A stretch of 64,000 nt of DNA from Atherix ibis (Eukaryota; Arthropoda; Insecta; Diptera; Athericidae). Below the pieces are notes generated by a model, which saw only the letters and a program-made list of their open reading frames with translations, was not told the origin of the DNA and ran no database searches. Within the stretch, counting starts at the first letter, position 1, and every line of letters begins with the position of its first letter. The position numbers were made by a program, and so were the translations under genes. Location: the NCBI GenBank assembly GCA_958298945.1, contig OY282607.1, positions 81,805,868-81,869,867 of the forward strand, written 5' to 3'. Below, piece after piece: positions 58,500 through 64,000 of the stretch.

Positions 58500-60200
58500 T
58501 TAAAATATTTAATTAAACTTTATTTTTCAAAGCCCATATTATTGGATAAGCTCTATATTTTCAATTTTCTTTTATATTTAATAAATAAAAATTTTTATAT
58601 CTTTGTATATTATTTTTTCAATTCAATTTTAATCTATATGAAGATATATTTTTTTTTCAAATATACTATTTTATTTGTTTAAGTAATAAGACCCCTTCGG
58701 CATCACAATTGATTCCAATTGATTCTCAATTTCGTTTTACTTTGAAAATATATTCGATTACGTTCAGATTTACATACGGTCGTAGTTTGTTTAGGATTAT
58801 TTTATCTATAAGATAAAAAGATTTATTCAAAATATTAAAGAATTCTACCACAGAAGAGTCGATTCTATGAAAGGAAATATCAGAATTGATTTCGCGAATA
58901 GTAAAAAATCAATTTTATTTTTCATTTGAATATTTATCGACACTTTAGAGATTTGGTAAATTTTAGTTTCAACCTCAATTTTTCTATAATATTATTAAAG
59001 AAATAAAATATATTTTATTTGGAATTTATAAAAAATATTCATAATAAAAGAAATTTGTTTACTATTTATTTACGAATTCCTCTTATATGATAGTACATAG
59101 TAATCCAAAAAAAAATGCGTTTATAACAAATATGACAAATTTTAAATGATAATTTTACGCATTTTTAAATGCTTAGAGTCTTTATGGAAATTTGCTTAAA
59201 AAAAATGCAAATCAATGTTAAATGCCAATGTTGAATTTTACTAAAAATTCTTCGCAATAAATACAAGAATTTTTATTGAAATATTTTCACAAGCATACCG
59301 AAAATTCTTTATAATCTATGCCAAGTGAAATTCATAAGCTCCTTGCTGAACAATAATTAACAACATTGTATTTATTTATACATTTTGGTAATTAGGTTGT
59401 TAGAATTTTTGTAGATTTTCCTTAATGGTCAATTTAATGGGTATGCCATTACTCGTAAGTGGTGGTCACGCAGTGCTTATTTTTTTGGACGCTTTCCAAA
59501 ACTATAAATTTTTCTCATACTATTTAAATTTGGTTTTACGATTTAGTTTTTTTTTTTTGTTTGTTGACAAAGCACTTATTGCATAATTTTTATCTAAAAA
59601 TTATAATATTGTTTTTTTTTTCTGTTAATTTTCTAAATAAAATATAAAAATGAAAATCTTTCCGGAATGTCAATAAAGTTTATGAAAGAAAGTTTTATAT
59701 TTTACCACAAATGCTAGTAAAAGTGTGGAAGTAAAATTATTTTTTTAAATATAATTTTTAGAAATATTTATTTTTATTTAAATAATTTTATAATTAGAAT
59801 AACTATTATTTAAAAATCTTAAAAGTTCAAATTTATGATAAAAAAATAAGGAATTTCCATTCGGATTATAAGAGTATAAAATATGATAAATAAAATACAA
59901 TTAAAAATTCAGATTTCAATTTTTTATTTAATTATATTATTTAGACATTGTGATTTTGTATGGAATATAATATTTTTCCAATTGCCGCCACAACAGTTCT
60001 TGCAGGACTTGATTCTCTTAAGGTAGTTTTTTAATAATTTTCATACTATTTGTCCAATAAATTGACGAATATTAGTTTTTAAATGCTCCAAAACTTAAGA
60101 ATTGTCTTCGTTAACATTATGTCTCTTGTAGCTCTATAAGAGCTATCGTTCCGAATTGAGTTCTGTTTTTTTTTGTTAAGTTGGTACATCTGTTGTTGAT
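58500..60200. other. AT-rich DNA, no gene recognised
   Basis: No recognisable coding, RNA or repeat structure. Confidence 0.6.
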
Positions 60201-60221
60201 ATTAGCGTCATAGCTTGAGAT

Positions 60222-61087
60222 TTGCAAAAGTTACGTAGCCAAGAGTACATCTATCTCTGTGTATGTTGGCGATTTTTTACAATTAGATCATCGACATCGA
60301 AAACCGACAAAAACATTGATAAAGTAAAAGAAATGTTGGTCAATAACCGCAAATTAACCATCAGAGAGATAGCGGAGGACTTGAACATTGCCTATGGATC
60401 CGTCCAAGATATTTTAGTTAATTATTTGGGTTTCCGTCGTGTAGCAGCAAAGTTGGTGCCAAAAGACCTCAATTTCATGCAAAAAATAGACCGTGTTGAC
60501 GTCGAAAAAGACATGATTTGCGAGGCTGAATCCGATCCCACATTCATCAAAAGGATCATTACTGGAGACGAGACGTGGCTTTATGAGTACGACACGCAAT
60601 CCAGACATCAGGCAAGTTAATAGCGTTCACCAAATGAGCCGAGACCAAAGAAACCACATCGTTTTCAGTCAAAAAAGAAGGCAATGGTCACGGTTTTCAT
60701 GGTTTACAACGGGTAGTGCATCATGAATTTTTGCTTTTACCAGAAGGCCGGACAGTAAACAAAGAGTATTATTTAGGCGTTATGAGACGTTTGTGTGAAG
60801 CAATTCGCCGAAAGAGACCAGAATTGTGGGCAGAAAACTTGTGGATTTTGCACTATGATAACGCACCGTCGCACAGTGCCATCATGATTCGTAATTTTTT
60901 GACGAAAAATGCAACAAATACCATCCAACAACCATCGAATTCACCTGATTTGGTTTCCTGTGACTTCTTTCTGCTCAATCAAGTTAAAAAACTATTACGG
61001 GAAACGCGTTTCAACAGCCGAGAGGAAGTAAGGGAAAAATCGCAGGAAGCACTGATGGACATACCGAAAACCAACATGTACCCTTAG
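60222..61087 (+). pseudogene. Mariner family I transposase, DD34D, broken
   Basis: The reading starts within the linker (SSTSKTDKNIDKVKEML), so the first helix-turn-helix is lost. It continues REIAEDLNIAYGSVQDIL, FRRVAAKLVPKDLNFMQK, then the first aspartate block ITGDETWLYEYD and a stop at 60618. After a shift near 60700, HHEFLLLPEGRTVNKEYYLG leads to YDNAPSH (second aspartate) and SPDLVSCDFFLL (third), with 34 residues between them. The frame closes at 61087 before the usual tail. It resembles family B but has clearly different residues, and no terminal repeats were located. Confidence 0.85.
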
Positions 61088-61420
61088 CGCTCTAGCTAGC
61101 GAAGTAACTCCATCACATTCAGGACCTGCCTTGGACCATAAGCTATGCCAATGTAGACTTTATACGGAAAGATCTTCTTCATCCATACGGTCCAGGACAC
61201 CGTAGCTTATTGAGATTGATACTATCCACAACCGAGTGATCATGGTAGCACTCTATTAAAGAAGCTGTGGAATCGTCTATCGTCATACAGACAATCGAAA
61301 ATCCTTCCGAGGATTCTACTCTTGAACAATGGCTTTGCTAAAGACCCAAGTAATTATCCTGTAAAGCAGTACCTTTCTTAGATAAATATTTTTGGTTTAA
61401 ATTATTTTAACTCTTATTTA
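61088..61420. other. Less AT-rich stretch, possible coding relic
   Basis: One plus-strand frame reads QPSDHGSTLLKKLWNRLSSY and then RQSKILPRILLLNNGFAKDP, with two earlier stops. Composition differs from the surrounding AT-rich DNA. I recognise no family; it may be a transposon remnant or a host exon relic. Confidence 0.3.
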
Positions 61421-61700
61421 CGAGGTGTGGAGCAACGAAATTTGGAGCAACGACGTACCATTAAATTATATATTATACTTGCTGAATCCGCCAGTTCAAT
61501 TTAAGATAACGAGCCTATGGAGAACATTTCTTATCAAGACCAGAAGATTTTCGATGGCATAAAGCGTTTTTTGTTGGCCGAAAATCATTGGAAGAGGAAC
61601 AGTGGCCTTCAATAATAAAAACTAATGAAAATATAGAACCAGTGAGGGTTCCTATGAGATCAGACTGTCGATTAATATTGAAGCTCCCTGATAGGCTCAG
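61421..61700 (+). mobile_element. Mariner family C fragment, N-terminal
   Basis: After ACGAGGTGTGGAGCAACG, the reading HKAFFVGRKSLEEEQWPS is followed by IKTNENIEPVRVPMRSDCRL and ILKLPDRLR. This is the helix-turn-helix and linker of family C mariners (usual form TDENIEKVR and RSDRRLTLK). The rest is missing, and family G sequence follows at once. Confidence 0.6.
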
Positions 61701-62280
61701 AAAAAGAGGTTCTTTGACTTAAATCGAACATTGCAGATACAGAATTTTCCAAAAAAAGCAAACATTGTTTTATAAATAAAACCGAACATGATAGTTCTAA
61801 TTTGCGACTAACATTGTGCAATAAATCCAGTCTTATTTCACGTATTTGAACTTCAACATTCAATTTAAATGCATTAATGAATGTTGGTTTATTGAGATAG
61901 ACCAATTAATTTAAATAAACTCAGAAGAAGAAGTCCGAAGGTGTTAAATCACAACTTCTTGCAGGCCATTGCATATCTGCAATTCTTGAAATTATCCCGT
62001 AATAAATCGATTGTGCTATAGGCTGTGTGGCACGTAGCACCGTTTTGTTTAAACCACATATTTTTTAAATCAAAATCTTCTAATTCATATCACAAAAAGT
62101 TCGTTATCATCGATCTGTACCACTAACCCTAAACAATTACGGCAACTCCTTCCTAAATTTGAAAAAAGGACCGATGATGCCACAGTATCAAACGGTCATT
62201 TTTTCGAAATGTAAAGGTTTTTTGTGAATATTATGGAAATTGTAATGACAATTGCTTTTCATCTGATAAGATGATTTTCT
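61672..62280 (-). mobile_element. Family G transposase fragment, catalytic and C-terminal part
   Basis: The minus strand reads a decayed second catalytic block (CHTAYSTIDLLRDNF-like), then MQWPARSCDLTPSDFFF, the third block, and NKPTFINAFKLNVEVQIREI with RLDLLHNV, the tail. It matches copy G1 block for block with several frame changes. It lies head to head with the family C piece before it. Confidence 0.75.
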
Positions 62281-62344
62281 TGGGAATTATACAATATTTA
62301 TAAAAATAATAATAACGTCTATTTTGATAAAAAATTTAGAATAA

Positions 62345-62640
62345 ATTTCAAGCATTGAATCTTTTCATGAACAAAATGCAAATCTTACTAAATATAATGG
62401 ACAGTGACAGAAGATTTTGAAATTTCAAATACGGCGACACAGTCCATTTGAAAACATACCACCCCTCTGGAAATAACCTATACTTGGATGCACCACCATA
62501 ACAACGACAATTTCCATCAGTGAGTTCAAGTCGGAGAATAGGTGTTTCCTTTAGTTCCACAGCTCTCTATTCTTCTGACCACAGTTCGTGCGACTTTTCT
62601 TCCTCTAGAATCCCTGAAAAAGGAGTGTTCCCCAAAAAAA
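62345..62640 (-). other. Unrecognised minus-strand reading, one stop
   Basis: From about 62640 downward one frame reads GNTPFSGILEEEKSHELWSE, a stop, then VELKETPILRLELTDGNCRC and YGGASKYRLFPEGWYVFKWT. Composition and amino acid balance suggest former coding DNA, with two cysteines and an aromatic-rich stretch. No family is recognised. It stands between G and C mariner relics. Confidence 0.3.
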
Positions 62641-62785
62641 AACCTGAAATAAGAATGTAAATGCGGAACTGGAGAATATTCCAGTTGAAGCCTCCCAGCA
62701 CCGCTACGAAGAGTGGAAACAATACCGCCGGTATAGATTTATCCAAGAAAACTTCTCTAAAGGTGAGAAGCATTTGATGCATATA
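62641..62785 (+). mobile_element. Mariner family C tail fragment, hosts mariner B4
   Basis: RYEEWKQYRRYRFIQENFSK matches the tail SYEEWKQYF of the family C copy at 39300-39950. It is cut at 62785 by the family B insertion. Confidence 0.55.
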
Positions 62786-63880
62786 CGAGGTCTGTTCAAA
62801 AAGTATCCCGAATTTTGAATTTCCGCGGGTTACATATATTCGATTTTCGATTTTTTGTAGCGTTATGTTGGTACTCTTATCTTTCACTTATGCCGACTAG
62901 TTGACTGTGGCATATGGTGAAGCTACCTTGGACCAAAGAAACGTTTATCGGTGGTACAAAATGTTCTCAGATGGCCGAGAAGATGTGAACGACGAAAAGC
63001 GTGCCGGACGCCCGAGCACGTTAACAACAGACGAAAACATTGATGAAGTGAAGAAAATAGTATTGGCTCGTGTCAATCGATTTTTACCAATGATTTGGCG
63101 TAAGACGGGTCGCCGCGAAATTTGTACCAAAATTGCTCAATTTCGACCAAAAACAGCATCGCATTAACATTGCTAAGGATCTGTTGGACTCTGTCCGCGA
63201 CGACCCAAAATTGCTCCAGCGAATCATAACTAGTGACGAATCATGGCTATATGGTTATGACGTGGAAACCAAAGCTCAATCATCCCAATGGAAGCTGCCA
63301 CACGAGCCAAGACCGAAAAAAGCGCACCAAGTTCGTTCGAATGTGAATGTTTTGCTTACAGTTTTCTTCGATTGCAGGGGCGTGGTGCATCATGAGTTCT
63401 TGCCACAGGGTTGAACGAGCAATAAGGAATATTACCTGCAAGTTATGCGAAAGTTGCATGAAGCAATCCGCCAGAAACGCCCAGATTTGTGGAAGAACAA
63501 AAATTGTCTTTTGCACCATGATAACGCCTCTGCTCACGAATCGATGCTTGTGCGCGAATTTTCGCCCAAAAACATCACACTAATAATGCCGCAGCCATCG
63601 TGTTCCCCAGGTCTGGCCCCCCTGTAACTTTTTCTTATTCCCGAAACTGAAGAGCCCCATGAAAGTACGACGCTACGCTATGATTGAGGAGATAAAGACG
63701 GCATCGAAGGAGGAGCTGAACAAGATCACAAAAAATGATTTTTTGAAGTGCTTCGAGGATTGGAAAAAACGTTGGCACAAGTGTATAATATCTGGTGGGG
63801 ATTACTTTGAAGAGGACAAAATAGATATTCATGAATAAATAAATAATTTTTGAAAAAAACACACTTTTTGAACAGACCTC
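62786..63880 (+). mobile_element. Mariner family B copy 4
   Basis: The left end ACGAGGTCTGTTCAAAAAGT and right end TTTTTGAACAGACCTCG have TA on both sides (62784-62785, 63881-63882). The right end has lost about 14 bases (AAATTCGCGATAC) just inside its terminus. The length is 1095 bases. It interrupts a family C relic and is the only longer B copy in plus orientation. Confidence 0.92.
62901..63835 (+). pseudogene. Family B mariner transposase, copy 4, broken
   Basis: Reading starts late at MTVAYGEATLDQRNVYRWYK, then the linker GRPSTLTTDENIDEVKKI. A deletion after VKKIVLA removes part of the second DNA-binding domain, leading to FRPKTASH and, one frame over, LNFDQKQHRINIAKDLLDS. The first aspartate block is ITSDESWLYGYDVETK, with the usual glycine replaced by serine. 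HEPRPKK follows. A TGA at 63412 breaks QGRTSN-type sequence. Later come MRKLHEAIRQKRPDLW, LHHDNASAHE (second aspartate), SPGLAPL with aspartate changed to glycine and a stop in place of CDFFLF, and the tail DWKKRWHKCIISGGDYFEED. It is inactive. Confidence 0.88.
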
Positions 63881-64000
63881 GTACTAAAATAAAATTATTG
63901 CAACAAAAAAAATCTGTCTCATAGTTTGTCTGTATATGAAAATACCAGAATAATTATCTATTTCAAATCAAAAAAAAAAATATTACCATAACTAACGAAT

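Noticed and set aside
1..64000. tRNA or rRNA genes
   Set aside because: I looked for cloverleaf-like B-box sequence (GGTTCGANTCC) and conserved rRNA blocks and saw none; a covariance-model scan would be decisive.

Overview
This is a eukaryotic, very AT-rich window of an insect genome, most likely a higher fly (Diptera). The grounds are a single host-like gene with a Drosophila-type start context and a 69-base intron, dense insect mariner transposons, Jockey-, RTE- and R1-like LINEs, and scattered short ACGAGTA-type motifs. The species assignment is inference; nothing prokaryotic was seen (no operons, no ribosome binding sites).

Layout. 1-8.3 kb: mariner remnants and a Jockey-like LINE split by a mariner, plus a LINE RNase H remnant. 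8.3-11 kb: AT-rich DNA without genes. 11-14.9 kb: small LINE fragments and a mariner inserted in another mariner. 16.5-19.4 kb: a 5'-truncated RTE-like LINE with a perfect target-site duplication, next to a decayed Jockey copy. 20.5-25.3 kb: two mariner relics, each with a second mariner inside; one insert is a fold-back derivative with about 200-base arms. 27.4-32.3 kb: a Mos1-like mariner inside another mariner, then a further mariner split by a Jockey LINE whose remaining ORF2 has only two stop codons. 33-35.8 kb: two strong hairpins, an R1-like LINE fragment flanked by direct repeats, and a transposase relic. 36-45.8 kb: extremely AT-rich, with one well-formed candidate coding exon near 40.2 kb. 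45.8-47.2 kb: a transposon inside a transposon. 48.9-50 kb: a Jockey relic, then a 2.7-kb satellite of 13-base units with a higher-order structure. 53.5-54.8 kb: a two-exon gene for an unrecognised 282-residue secreted protein. 55.3-63.9 kb: a nearly complete irritans-type mariner, a Mos1/mellifera-type deletion derivative and several further relics.

I sort the mariner-type elements into families by end sequence and protein: A (irritans-like, ends ACGAGGGTCGTTCAATAAG), B (ends ACGAGGTCTGTTCAAAAAG), C (old, only fragments), D (ends CAGTGTGTCC), E (Mos1/mauritiana-like), F (ends GAGGGTTGTATAATTAATAC), G (transposase with a PPRSCDLTPLD motif), H (ends TTGGGTTGTTCGG) and I (DD34D, ends not found). 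Most insertions are at TA dinucleotides, so nesting gives a relative order: C, F and D are old hosts; B, E and J3 are later arrivals. The only convincing host coding signals are the secreted-protein gene and the candidate exon. No new enzymatic system was found; the most unusual items are the fold-back mariner, the 13-base higher-order satellite, the repeated B-into-mariner nesting, and the symmetric phase-1 exon.
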